Below, one piece after another: positions 9,837 through 18,545 of a DNA stretch of 64,000 nucleotides. The DNA lies in assembly GCF_002564105.1 (NCBI RefSeq), contig NZ_PDBX01000001.1:3100001-3164000 (forward strand), written 5' to 3'. Numbering within the stretch: position 1 is the first letter of the stretch; the number at the start of each line of letters is the position of its first letter. Position numbers and translations under genes: made by a program. The stretch is from Collimonas sp. PA-H2 (GTDB lineage: Bacteria; Pseudomonadota; Gammaproteobacteria; Burkholderiales; Burkholderiaceae_D). Under the pieces are notes generated by a model. That model was not told the DNA's origin. It did not search any database and saw nothing but the letters and a program-made list of their open reading frames with translations.

Positions 9837-10928
9837 TTAAACGTTAAACAGGAAATTCAGCACGTCGCCGTCCTTGACCACATATTCCTTGCCTTCGGCG
9901 CGCATCTTGCCGGCTTCCTTGGCGCCTTGCTCGCCTTTGTGGCTGATGAAGTCTTCATAGGCGATCGTCTGCGCGCGAATGAAGCCGCGTTCGAAGTCGG
10001 TGTGGATCACGCCGGCTGCCTGCGGGCCGGTGTCGCCGACGTGGATGGTCCAGGCGCGTACTTCCTTGACGCCGGCGGTGAAGTAGGTCTGCAGGCCGAG
10101 CAGCTTGAAGGCGGCGCGGATCAGGCGGTCCAGGCCGGGTTCTTCCATGCCCATGTCGGCCAGGAATTCGTGCTTGTCGGCTTCGTCCAGGTCGGCGATT
10201 TCCGATTCGATCGCAGCGCAGATGGCCACGATGGGCGCATTTTGCGAAGCCGCGTAAGCGGTCAACTGGTCCAGCAGCGGGTTGTTGGTGAAGCCGTGGT
10301 CGGAAACGTTGGCGACATACATCGCCGGCTTGGCGGTGATCAGGCAGAGCGGCTTGATCAGGGCCATTTCTTCGGCGTCGAGGCCGCAGGCGCGCACCGG
10401 CTTGGCTTGGTCCAGTTCCGGCATCAGGCGTTCCAGCAGGGCCACCAGCTTGGCGGCATCCTTGTCGCCGGAGCGGGCCTTCTTGTTTTCGCGATGGATG
10501 GCTTTTTCAACCGTACCCATGTCGGCCAGCGCCAGCTCGGTCTGGATGACGTCGATATCGTCCAGCGGATTGATCTTGCCGGCGACGTGGATCACGTTGT
10601 CGTCTTCAAAGCAGCGCACCACGTTGACGATAGCGTCGGTTTCGCGGATGTGCGCGAGGAACTGGTTGCCCAGGCCTTCGCCCTTGGATGCGCCCGCCAC
10701 CAAGCCGGCGATATCGACGAACTCTACGGTCGCAGGCAGGATGCGTTCCGGCTTGACGATCTCGGCCAGCGCCTTCAGGCGCGGATCCGGCACCTCAACC
10801 ATGCCGACGTTCGGCTCGATAGTGCAGAAAGGGTAATTTTCCGCCGGAATGCCCGCTTTAGTCAGGGCATTGAAGAGGGTAGATTTGCCGACGTTGGGTA
10901 GGCCGACGATGCCGCATTTGAGACTCAT
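9837..10928 (-). CDS. ychF: Redox-regulated ATPase YchF (Obg family)
   Basis: A protein of 363 residues, the same length as the E. coli protein. The P-loop [15 protein letters not shown] is at about residues 8-22, the DIAGLV switch follows near residue 70, and a C-terminal TGS domain is present ([10 protein letters not shown] end). YchF is an Obg-type P-loop NTPase that prefers ATP to GTP, binds the ribosome and negatively affects oxidative-stress resistance. It lies downstream of pth with a 90-bp gap, the usual pth-ychF order, and ends at the terminator at 9701-9750. Confidence 0.97.
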   Translation of the reverse strand: MSLKCGIVGLPNVGKSTLFNALTKAGIPAENYPFCTIEPNVGMVEVPDPRLKALAEIVKPERILPATVEFVDIAGLVAGASKGEGLGNQFLAHIRETDAIVNVVRCFEDDNVIHVAGKINPLDDIDVIQTELALADMGTVEKAIHRENKKARSGDKDAAKLVALLERLMPELDQAKPVRACGLDAEEMALIKPLCLITAKPAMYVANVSDHGFTNNPLLDQLTAYAASQNAPIVAICAAIESEIADLDEADKHEFLADMGMEEPGLDRLIRAAFKLLGLQTYFTAGVKEVRAWTIHVGDTGPQAAGVIHTDFERGFIRAQTIAYEDFISHKGEQGAKEAGKMRAEGKEYVVKDGDVLNFLFNV

Positions 10929-11018
10929 GATTTGGACTTTAGAGAGTGAATTGTTGGAACTAACCCGCTATTTTACCGGATGCAGCGTCGGCAATCGCAT
11001 TGGCGGGGCTTAATGGCC

Positions 11019-11603
11019 TTATTTGGCGGTGTGCAGCTGCATGGTTGCCGCCTCGAATTTGCCTTCGCATAGCAGCGGAATGATCCTCAGGCTGTCGGCA
11101 ATCGCCTCTTCGATCGGCGCCTGCTCATCCTTGCGCGGCCGGTGCAGCACGAAATCGGCGACCACCTGCTGCAGGTTGAGCGTGCGCGGATGGCCGATGC
11201 CAAGCCGCAGGCGCCAGTAATCCTGGGTGCCGAGCGCCGCCGTGATGTCTTTCAAGCCATTATGGCCGCCCGAGGAGCCGCCTTTTTTCAGCTTGGCGCT
11301 GCCGGGAGGCAGGTCCAGCTCATCGTGCACCACCAGGATCTCTTCCGGCGCGATCTTGTAGAAACGCGCAATGCCGCCCACCGACTGGCCCGAGCGGTTC
11401 ATGAAGGTTTGCGGCTCCAGCAGCCAGACTTCCTGGCCGGCGATGTTGGTCTTGGCGACGAAGGCGTTGAAGCGCGCTTCCCTGGCCAGCCGGCAGCGGA
11501 GATCGTTGGCCAGGTTATCGACCAGCCAGAAACCGGCGTTGTGACGCGTTTGTTCGTATTCCGGACCGGGATTGCCGAGGCCGACGATGAGGCGGATGGA
11601 CAT
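11019..11603 (-). CDS. pth: Peptidyl-tRNA hydrolase
   Basis: Recycles peptidyl-tRNAs released prematurely from ribosomes by cleaving the ester bond. The 194 residues begin [18 protein letters not shown]; catalytic His (TRHNAGF, near residue 20), the FMNRSGQ segment and the DELDLPPG motif (catalytic Asp) are all present. The open frame extends upstream to 11846, but the conserved N-terminus shows that the start is the ATG at 11603. The Shine-Dalgarno is weak. It lies between rplY and ychF, separated from rplY by a long palindromic repeat region. Confidence 0.97.
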   Translation of the reverse strand: MSIRLIVGLGNPGPEYEQTRHNAGFWLVDNLANDLRCRLAREARFNAFVAKTNIAGQEVWLLEPQTFMNRSGQSVGGIARFYKIAPEEILVVHDELDLPPGSAKLKKGGSSGGHNGLKDITAALGTQDYWRLRLGIGHPRTLNLQQVVADFVLHRPRKDEQAPIEEAIADSLRIIPLLCEGKFEAATMQLHTAK

Positions 11604-11686
11604 GTTTGCTTGATTTTCGTATAAGTGACTAGCGCAGATTATAGAAGATGCGGAGGTCGACCATAAAGAAAGCGGGGGTCGACAAT

Positions 11687-11918
11687 AAAAAACCCGCCAC
11701 GAAGGCCAATGCTGTTCAGTTAGGGCAGAACGACATGGCGAAGGGTGGGCACTCCGTGTCCACGCAGTATCATGGATATTCGTGTCCCTGACATTCGTGC
11801 CCCGGCTACGCGCCCCGGCCCGTCCGCGTGGGCACGGAGTGCCCACCCTACGAGTTCCGCAAATAAAAATGCCGTTCAGTCTTAACTGAACGGCATTACG
11901 CCACGAAGGCGGGTTTTT
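11687..11918. repeat. Nested 232-bp palindrome between pth and rplY
   Basis: Outer arms of about 50 bp (11687-11736 and the reverse complement of 11868-11918) share AAAAACCCGCC, the TTCAGTTA core and GAACGRCAT in inverted orientation. Inner arms of 23 bp (11743-11765 and 11826-11848, GGGTGGGCACTCCGTG with its complement) match with one mismatch. The right outer arm is the rplY terminator itself, so the left arm looks like an inverted, decayed copy of it. The inner arms resemble a repeat with GTGGGCACGGAGTGCCCAC ends, known in other betaproteobacteria. Confidence 0.75.
11861..11897 (-). terminator. Intrinsic terminator of rplY
   Basis: A perfect 13-bp stem pairs AATGCCGTTCAGT (11868-11880) with ACTGAACGGCATT (11885-11897) around a four-base loop. 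On the minus strand it is followed by TTTTTATTT. It is about 60 bp past the rplY stop. A second hairpin (ACCCGCC TTCG TGGCG type) lies between the stop and this stem. Confidence 0.88.
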
Positions 11919-11955
11919 CAGCCAGAAAAGAAGCCTCTGGCAAATGCAGCGACTA

Positions 11956-12579
11956 TTACTTCTTGTCGGCAGCGTCAGCAGCAGGAGCGGCTGGAGCAGC
12001 AGCTTCGGCTTCAGCTTCGACCTTGCCAGCTGGGATCGATGCAGTAGCGACAGTCAGGTGTTCTTGCGACACAGCCGAAACGCCCTTAGGCAGCTTCAGG
12101 TCAGCCAAGTGGATCGAGTGACCGACTTCGATGCTGGTCAGGTCGACTTCAACGAACTCTGGCAGGTCTGCTGGCAGGCAAGTGATTTCCAGTTCAGTCA
12201 GCACGTGGCTGATGATGGCGCCGGACAGTTTCACTGCAGGAGCAACTTCTGCATTGATGAAGTGCAGCGGCACTTTGACGTGGATTGCCTGTTTGGCATC
12301 GACGCGCTGGAAGTCAGCGTGCAGGACCAGTTGCTTGTATGCGTGGACTTGGAAGTCGCGCAGCAGAACTTTCTGTACCTTGCCGTCGATTTCGAGGTCG
12401 AGGATCGAGGAGTGGAAAGTTTCTTTTTTCAGTGCGTGGTACAGCGCGTTGTGGTCCAGCGAGATATTGACCGGCGCGTCGGAACCACCATAAACGATAC
12501 CTGGTGTTTGGCCAGCATTGCGCAGGCGGCGGCTCGCTCCGGTCCCCTGCTCTTTGCGTACAAATGCGATTACTTTCAT
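11956..12579 (-). CDS. rplY: 50S ribosomal protein L25 / general stress protein Ctc
   Basis: A 207-residue, CTC-type L25 that binds 5S rRNA. The N-terminal L25 domain covers about residues 1-95 ([18 protein letters not shown] at the start), followed by the C-terminal beta domain and an Ala/Glu-rich tail (about 190-204). This long form is usual in betaproteobacteria, whereas E. coli has a 94-residue form. It follows prs on the minus strand after 126 bp that contain a terminator-like hairpin, so it may be expressed partly from readthrough and partly from its own promoter. Confidence 0.97.
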   Translation of the reverse strand: MKVIAFVRKEQGTGASRRLRNAGQTPGIVYGGSDAPVNISLDHNALYHALKKETFHSSILDLEIDGKVQKVLLRDFQVHAYKQLVLHADFQRVDAKQAIHVKVPLHFINAEVAPAVKLSGAIISHVLTELEITCLPADLPEFVEVDLTSIEVGHSIHLADLKLPKGVSAVSQEHLTVATASIPAGKVEAEAEAAAPAAPAADAADKK

Positions 12580-12625
12580 TTTGAAGCTCCATTGTGTGCC
12601 GGACTATTTATTATTGTCCGGCGGT

Positions 12626-12651
12626 AAAAATCCCCCGCGACCAGGGGATTT
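12626..12651 (-). terminator. Intrinsic terminator-like hairpin between prs and rplY
   Basis: AAATCCCC (12628-12635) pairs with GGGGATTT (12644-12651) over an eight-base loop; on the minus strand a T-run follows. A second small hairpin (GCATCTG/CAGATGC near 12664-12681) precedes it. It lies between two genes that are usually co-transcribed, so it may act as a partial terminator or as a processing site. Confidence 0.65.
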
Positions 12652-12705
12652 AAGGTCATCTCTGCATCTGTCGCCAGATGCAAGGACGATAAAATCTATT
12701 AAAAC

Positions 12706-13656
12706 TTATTCTGCAAACAGCGACATCACCGAATCGCCCTTGGTAATACGTTTGAAGGTTTCAGCCAGCAAGCTGGCGCATGTCAGCTGGCGGATCTTGC
12801 CGCAGGCCTTGGCTTCCGCCGACAGCGGGATGGTGTCGACCACGACCAGCTCATCCAGCGGCGAATTGACGATGCGCTCGAGGGCAGGGCCGGACAGGAC
12901 CGGGTGCGTACAGTAAGCAACCACTTTCTTGGCGCCGCGCTCTTTCAATACTTCGGCTGCCTTGGTCAGGGTGCCGGCGGTATCGACCATGTCATCCATG
13001 ATCACGCAGTTGCGGCCTTCGACTTCACCGATGATGTTCATGACTTCGGAGACATTCGCCTTCGGCCGGCGCTTATCGATGATCGCCAGGTCGCAGTTCA
13101 GGCGTTTTGCCAGGGCACGGGCGCGCACCACGCCGCCGACGTCCGGCGATACGACCAGCAGGTCGTCGTAGTTCTTGCTTACCAGGTCGCCCAGCAAAAT
13201 CGGCGATGCGTAGATGTTATCTACCGGAATATCGAAGAAACCTTGAATCTGGTCAGCGTGCAAGTCCATGATCAGGACCCGTTCGACGCCGGCTTCCTGC
13301 AGCATGTTGGCAACTACCTTGGCGGAAATCGCAACCCGCGCCGAACGCGGGCGGCGGTCTTGCCGTGCATAGCCATAGTAAGGAATCGCAGCGGTGATAC
13401 GGCCGGCGGATGCGCGCTTGAGGGCGTCGACCATCAGCATGATTTCCATCAGGTTGTCGTTGGTCGGTGCGCAAGTCGATTGCAGCACGAAGACATCCTT
13501 GCCACGTACGTTCTCGTTGATCTCGACCATGACTTCGCCGTCGGAGAATTTAGTGACGTTGGCCTTGCCTAGCGGAATACCGAGTTGCTTGACAACTCCA
13601 ATAGCTAGTTCCGGGTTTGCGTTGCCGGTAAAAACCATCAGGTTTTCGTTTGCCAT
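12706..13656 (-). CDS. prs: Ribose-phosphate pyrophosphokinase
   Basis: Makes PRPP from ribose-5-phosphate and ATP for nucleotide, His, Trp and NAD synthesis. It has 316 residues, the usual length for class I enzymes. The N-terminal [10 protein letters not shown], the flexible-loop region ([15 protein letters not shown]) and the PRPP-binding signature [13 protein letters not shown] are all present. It starts at ATG 13656 in a conserved order downstream of ispE and tRNA-Gln. High confidence. Confidence 0.98.
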   Translation of the reverse strand: MANENLMVFTGNANPELAIGVVKQLGIPLGKANVTKFSDGEVMVEINENVRGKDVFVLQSTCAPTNDNLMEIMLMVDALKRASAGRITAAIPYYGYARQDRRPRSARVAISAKVVANMLQEAGVERVLIMDLHADQIQGFFDIPVDNIYASPILLGDLVSKNYDDLLVVSPDVGGVVRARALAKRLNCDLAIIDKRRPKANVSEVMNIIGEVEGRNCVIMDDMVDTAGTLTKAAEVLKERGAKKVVAYCTHPVLSGPALERIVNSPLDELVVVDTIPLSAEAKACGKIRQLTCASLLAETFKRITKGDSVMSLFAE

Positions 13657-13828
13657 GGAGTTCCCTGGATACTGTCGTTAAAAAGTTGAAAAGCCGACAA
13701 TGCCAGACTGATGCAGTCTTGCGTTGGCGGCTTATGTGTTCGCTGTGTGCAGTGTTGTATTTCTGATGCGGGGTAACTTACTGCCGCTATAAGACTAGTG
13801 CCTGCTGGACATCATTGTCCGTATTTAA

Positions 13829-13905
13829 TGGCAGGGGAAGAAGGATTCGAACCTTCGAATGCTGGAATCAAAATCCAGTGCCTTAACCAGCTTGGCGATT
13901 CCCCT
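13829..13905 (-). tRNA. tRNA-Gln (anticodon TTG)
   Basis: Read on the minus strand, a full cloverleaf of 77 nt is seen. The acceptor stem is AGGGGAA with TTCCCCT, then discriminator G and an encoded CCA. The anticodon arm is CTGGA-TTTTGAT-TCCAG with anticodon TTG, and the T arm contains GGTTCGAATCC. Its position between ispE and prs is conserved in betaproteobacteria. Confidence 0.97.
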
Positions 13906-13991
13906 ACGCAACTTGTTGTCTATCATAAATCCGCGCCAGCACTATCTGCTGCGCTTGAATCTGATGCTAAACCGAATTCTGTACAACTCAA

Positions 13992-14882
13992 CTAATTATC
14001 CAACAATCCGGCGAGAGGATGTTCCTGCATCGCCTTGGCTTTCCATGCTTTCCACTGAGCAGGTACTGATTTCAGTACTTCGTCAGCGTCGTGTTCTTCG
14101 GTAAAAGCACAAAAAACACAAGCACCTGAGCCGGTCATCCGGGCTTCTCCGTAATTGCCTAGCCACTTGATGGCTGCTGCAACTTCCGGGAACTTGCTTA
14201 CCGCCACGGCTTCCAGATCGTTCTTTCCGAAGAGCTTTTTAGTACCTATCGAAAAGTCCGTCATTTTGACGGGTTTCGTACTCCTTGTCAATTCCGAAGA
14301 TGAAAAAATTATTTCTGTCGGAATTGTTACGCCGGGCTGAATTATAACGAACCATAGCCCGGGGGTGTCAAGCTTTTGTAGAGATTCTCCGATGCCTTCT
14401 GCAAATGCATTGCGGCCGAACAGGAAAAACGGGACATCGGCGCCCAGTTGCAGCCCCAAAGCCATCAGTTCCTGGCGCGACAGGCCGCCTTGCCACAGGC
14501 GGTTGAGCGCCATCAGCGTGGTGGCGGCGTCGGAAGAACCGCCACCCAGGCCGCCGCCCATCGGCAGATTTTTCTCGATGCCGATATTTGCTCCCAATGG
14601 CGCCGGCGCCGATCCTGCAGATGCAACGGCCTTTTGCCGGATCGCGCTTTGCAGTAACCTGGCGGCGCGCACGATCAGGTCGCTTTCTTCCGGCACGCCC
14701 GGGATATCGGTGCTGCGCCGGATCTGGTCGTCGTCGCGCAATTCAAAATGCAGCAGGTCATTGAAGTCGACCAGCTGGAACACGGTTTGCAGCAAATGAT
14801 AGCCATCCGGCCTGCGGCCGGTGACATGCAGGAATAAATTCAGCTTGGCTGGCGCCGGGCAGTTGTTCAGCGTACGGGTCAT
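13992..14882 (-). CDS. ispE: 4-diphosphocytidyl-2-C-methyl-D-erythritol kinase
   Basis: A GHMP-family kinase, 296 residues, which phosphorylates CDP-ME in the non-mevalonate (MEP) isoprenoid pathway. The N-terminal [20 protein letters not shown] and the glycine-rich ATP loop [17 protein letters not shown] (about residues 100-117) are diagnostic. A C-terminal MTGSGACVF motif is also present. It lies 22 bp after lolB and is probably co-transcribed with it, which is a conserved pairing. This confirms the MEP route in this organism. Confidence 0.97.
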   Translation of the reverse strand: MTRTLNNCPAPAKLNLFLHVTGRRPDGYHLLQTVFQLVDFNDLLHFELRDDDQIRRSTDIPGVPEESDLIVRAARLLQSAIRQKAVASAGSAPAPLGANIGIEKNLPMGGGLGGGSSDAATTLMALNRLWQGGLSRQELMALGLQLGADVPFFLFGRNAFAEGIGESLQKLDTPGLWFVIIQPGVTIPTEIIFSSSELTRSTKPVKMTDFSIGTKKLFGKNDLEAVAVSKFPEVAAAIKWLGNYGEARMTGSGACVFCAFTEEHDADEVLKSVPAQWKAWKAKAMQEHPLAGLLDN

Positions 14883-14904
14883 TGCGTGGTTCTGTGTGCG
14901 AGGT

Positions 14905-15570
14905 TCAGTGCGATTGGCGGCTGCTGATGGCGATGCGGATAGCCACTTCGCCAGCCTGTGCGGTATTGCGCGCCAGGTCTATCCGTTTCGGATAGCTCTC
15001 GGCGCCGCTGTCTTGCCAGTTGCTGTACTGGATCAGCCACTTGTCGGCGGTGGTGACGCTGAAACTGTCGTCGGCGTTCGGGGTCGCGGTAAAGCGCTGG
15101 CCGCCGGCATCTTCGCCAAAGCCTTGCAGCCAGTCGCGCAAGCCGGCGATCGGCAGCGGCCAGCCCAGCGCCTGCACCGTCAAGGCATCGACGTCGCTGG
15201 CGATGCGCGGCGGCTGGCCAGCTTGTTTGAGGGTGGCCTGGCCGGCGCCGATATTGATGGTGGCGAGCGTTTGCCCCAGCGGCGAAAGCAGGGTGATGGC
15301 GGTTTCCTGCGTGCTTTGCGACCAGGTGAAGCTGCCGTACATCGCCTGCTGCTTGCCGTCCTGCTGATAACGCAGGGACAGCCGGCCGCTGACATCGATG
15401 GCCTGGCGGTACTGGCGGGCCGCGGCGCTGCCGGCGCTGGCCGCACCAGTGCCGCCTGAAGATTGCAGGGTGCTGCAGCCGCTCAATGCAATGGCGGCCA
15501 GCACCAGCGCGCCCAAGCCGGCACGGCGCAGCGCCGACGGCTTCGTGGTGTTGCGGAGGGTGCGCATCAT
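14905..15570 (-). CDS. lolB: Outer-membrane lipoprotein LolB
   Basis: Receives lipoproteins from LolA and inserts them into the outer membrane. The 221 residues begin with a lipoprotein signal whose lipobox is LSGCSTL (about residues 30-36). The rest fits the LolB fold (SGRLSLRYQ, then YGSFTWSQ). Start ATG 15570 overlaps the upstream TPR stop as ATGA; a second ATG at 15567 is also possible. It is coupled to the TPR lipoprotein upstream and to ispE downstream. Confidence 0.93.
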   Translation of the reverse strand: MMRTLRNTTKPSALRRAGLGALVLAAIALSGCSTLQSSGGTGAASAGSAAARQYRQAIDVSGRLSLRYQQDGKQQAMYGSFTWSQSTQETAITLLSPLGQTLATINIGAGQATLKQAGQPPRIASDVDALTVQALGWPLPIAGLRDWLQGFGEDAGGQRFTATPNADDSFSVTTADKWLIQYSNWQDSGAESYPKRIDLARNTAQAGEVAIRIAISSRQSH

Positions 15571-17396
15571 AAGTTCGCGCGCAGTCGTGCCAGGGTGTTC
15601 TTCAGGGCGTCGTTTTGCGGATCTTTCTGCCGCACTTCGCGCCACAGTTTTTGCGCATCGGTCTTTTGTCCCTTGACCCACAGCACTTCACCGAGGTGCA
15701 CGGCGATTTCAGGATCGGGCAGCAAGCCGTAGGCGGTGCGTAGCCGTGTCTCGGCTTCGTCCAGATTGCCCAGGCGGTATTGCACCCAGCCCATGCTGTC
15801 GACGATGAAAGGATCTTGCGGCGCCAGGGTCAGCGCTTTCTGGATCAGGACCAGCGCCTCCGGCAAACGGATATTGCGTTCCGCCAGCGAATAGCCGAGC
15901 GCGTTGTAGGCCTGCTGGTTTTCCGGCGCGATCGCGATCAGCTTGCGCAGCGCGCTTTCCATGGTGCTGAGGTTGTCGAGCTTCTCTGCCATCATGGCGT
16001 AGTCGTACAGGAGGTCGGCGTTGTCCGGCTGCGCCTTGAGCGCGGTTTCCAGCACCTTGAAGGCTTCCTGCGGATGGTTAGCTTCGCGCAGCAACTGGGC
16101 TTCGACCTGGGTCACCTGGGTTTTTTCACGCTCGCCGTTGGTGTCGATTTCAGCCAGCACCCGGCGCGCGCCGTCGAGGTCGCCGCGCTTCGACAGCAGC
16201 TGGGCCCGGCGCAGCTGCGCATCCAGGTAAGCATCGCCCGGTTCGACTTGCGACAGCCATTTGAGGGCGCTGTCGGTATCGTTGCGGTCGGCTGCGATCT
16301 GCGCCAGGATCAGCAAGGCTTGGGTGCTGTCGCGCGCCTCGTCCGGATGCTTGGCGAGCTGGTCGAGATAGCTGGTCAGGTAGCGTTCCGCCGCCAGAGT
16401 GTCGCCGATCTGCGCATTCAGCAGGCCGAGCGCCAGCAAGGTAGTGGCGTCCTGCTTATCGCTTTTCAGCAGGATTTCGAACTGGCTGCGAGCCTTCTCG
16501 TACTGCTTCTGGTCGATCAGGGTGCGCGCATAAGCCACCCTCACTTCACGCGAGCCGGGATATTTTTTCAGGAAATCGGTCAGGATGCGCTCGACTTCCT
16601 TGCTGTCTGCCGCCACTTGCGCGCTGGTCAGGATCCCCAGTTCTGAATCCGGTTTCAGGTTCAGGGCGATTTGCGCTTCTTCCTTGGCGCGCGTGGCGTT
16701 GCCGATGCTGAAGGCTTCCTGCGCCAGCGCCAAGTGGGCTTCCGCCATCGCCGTGTAAGGTGCTACCAGCTGTTCCAGCAAAGCGAAGGCGCCGGTCTTG
16801 TCCTGCGCCCGCATCAGCAGGCGCTGGATTTGCAGCATCATGACGCCGCGCGCCTGCGGCGGCGCGTCCAGCAGGCGTTTTTCCAGGATCGGCCTGGCTT
16901 CGGCCAGGTTATTGCTGAGCATGATGAAGCCAAGATAGTACTGGGTCGCTTCTTCCGAATCGGGCGCCAACTCGCGCCACAGGCGGATCGCCACCAGTGC
17001 TTCGGCGGCCTGCTTGGCGCTCAGCGCCATCTCGGCCGCGCGGCGCGCCAAGCGCGGGTCGCGCGTCTGCTGTGCAGCGCCCAGCAAAGTCACATAGGCG
17101 GATTGCCAGTTGCCGCGCTGGAAAGCGATTTCCGAACTGAGCACCTTGAAGAGGATTTCCTTGGTCAGCGGCACGGCCGGTAAATGTTCCTCGGGCGGCT
17201 TGACCGGCATGGCGCGGGTCGCCAGCTTACGCGCCTTGAGTTGCTCCGGACTGGCCGCCGCGCTTGTTGCCTGACTTGCTGCCGGACTCGCGGCAGGCTG
17301 GACATCAGCGCTTGTGGCATCGTTGTTGCTTGGCGTTACAGAGGCGCAAGCCGACAGTAGGGTGGAGAGCGTTACAATGGCAAGTGCTTTTTTCAA
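15567..17396 (-). CDS. Tetratricopeptide-repeat lipoprotein
   Basis: A protein of 609 residues with a lipoprotein signal (lipobox LSACASV near residues 14-20), an Ala/Ser-rich linker to about residue 55, and then many TPR-type helical pairs across the rest (for example AYNALGYSLAERNIRLPEAL followed by YRLGNLDEAE). TPRs make protein-protein contacts. Genes of this family lie upstream of lolB in most betaproteobacteria, and a role in envelope lipoprotein handling is plausible but not shown. It diverges from mutM across 276 bp. Confidence 0.9.
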   Translation of the reverse strand: MKKALAIVTLSTLLSACASVTPSNNDATSADVQPAASPAASQATSAAASPEQLKARKLATRAMPVKPPEEHLPAVPLTKEILFKVLSSEIAFQRGNWQSAYVTLLGAAQQTRDPRLARRAAEMALSAKQAAEALVAIRLWRELAPDSEEATQYYLGFIMLSNNLAEARPILEKRLLDAPPQARGVMMLQIQRLLMRAQDKTGAFALLEQLVAPYTAMAEAHLALAQEAFSIGNATRAKEEAQIALNLKPDSELGILTSAQVAADSKEVERILTDFLKKYPGSREVRVAYARTLIDQKQYEKARSQFEILLKSDKQDATTLLALGLLNAQIGDTLAAERYLTSYLDQLAKHPDEARDSTQALLILAQIAADRNDTDSALKWLSQVEPGDAYLDAQLRRAQLLSKRGDLDGARRVLAEIDTNGEREKTQVTQVEAQLLREANHPQEAFKVLETALKAQPDNADLLYDYAMMAEKLDNLSTMESALRKLIAIAPENQQAYNALGYSLAERNIRLPEALVLIQKALTLAPQDPFIVDSMGWVQYRLGNLDEAETRLRTAYGLLPDPEIAVHLGEVLWVKGQKTDAQKLWREVRQKDPQNDALKNTLARLRANL

Positions 17397-17672
17397 GGGA
17401 CATATCCTAGCTTGTCAGCGGTGAATTCTGAATTTCAGAGGTAATCCTGATTTTACGCCCAACCAGAGGGCAATGCGCAGCGGCGGGACGGAGTTTTGTT
17501 TCAAAAAATGTATCGGGCGGCGCCATGCAATTGCTGGCCTTTGTAGCTGCGGCGTCTGCTTATTTGCCTATTTTCTGCTTATTTAACTATTCATCTGATC
17601 AGCCCGGAGCGGGAGAGTTCGCGACAGATTTTGTCAGTTGTTGCTCAAGCCTGTCTCCGGAATTAAAGACTT

Positions 17673-18494
17673 ATGCCAGAACTACCTGAAGTAGAAGTGA
17701 CCCGCCGCGGCGTTGCGCCGTACCTGGATGGCCGTGTGGTCACCGCTGTCGTTTTTCGTCACAGCGGTTTGCGTTGGCCGTTCCCGCAAGACTTGCCGGC
17801 GCTGCTGGTGGGCCGCTCGGTGCGCCGGGTCGAGCGCCGCGGCAAGTATCTGCTGCTGCGTTTCGATCACGGCACGGTGCTGATCCACCTGGGGATGTCC
17901 GGCCATCTGCGCATCCTGGAACTCGGCACGGCGCCGCAAAAGCATGATCATTTCGACCTGGTGGTCGGCCAGCAGCTGCTGCGCCTGACCGATCCGCGCC
18001 GCTTCGGCGCCGTGCTGTGGCATGCCGACGCCGACGGTCCGTTGGAGCAGCACCTGCTGCTGGCTGGTCTCGGGCTGGAGCCGCTGGAGCAGGTTTTTTC
18101 GGCGCAGATCCTGTATAAGGAGACGCGCAAGCGTAGCGCGCCGATCAAGCAAGTGCTGCTGGCGGGCGATATCGTGGTCGGGGTCGGCAATATCTACGCC
18201 TCCGAGAGCCTGTTCCGCGCCGGCATCAATCCGAAAACACCGGCGCATCGCATCAGCCTGGCGCGCTATGAGCGGCTGGTTGATGCCATTCGGATAATTT
18301 TAGCGGCGGCGATTGAGAAGGGCGGCAGCACTTTGCGCGATTTTATTGGCGCAGATGGCCAATCCGGCTACTTCCAACAGAGTTATTTCGTCTATGATCG
18401 TGCTGGGTTGCCATGTAGAAATTGCGGAACGCTGATTTCGCAGATCAAGCAGGGGCAGCGGTCGACGTTTTATTGCAAGACGTGCCAGAAATGA
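17673..18494 (+). CDS. mutM: Formamidopyrimidine-DNA glycosylase (Fpg)
   Basis: A bifunctional glycosylase/AP lyase that removes 8-oxoguanine paired with C. It has 273 residues. The catalytic N-terminus [12 protein letters not shown] starts right after the initiator Met (Pro as nucleophile), the helix-two-turn-helix lies mid-protein (GVGNIYASE), and the zinc finger is C-terminal (CRNCG then CKTC). All key residues are present. It diverges from the TPR gene and is followed after 51 bp by the dynamin-like gene. Confidence 0.98.
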   Translation: MPELPEVEVTRRGVAPYLDGRVVTAVVFRHSGLRWPFPQDLPALLVGRSVRRVERRGKYLLLRFDHGTVLIHLGMSGHLRILELGTAPQKHDHFDLVVGQQLLRLTDPRRFGAVLWHADADGPLEQHLLLAGLGLEPLEQVFSAQILYKETRKRSAPIKQVLLAGDIVVGVGNIYASESLFRAGINPKTPAHRISLARYERLVDAIRIILAAAIEKGGSTLRDFIGADGQSGYFQQSYFVYDRAGLPCRNCGTLISQIKQGQRSTFYCKTCQK

Positions 18495-18545
18495 ATTCCA
18501 GAAATAATCATCAAAAAATATCAGAAACGATAGGCGAGAGCGACA

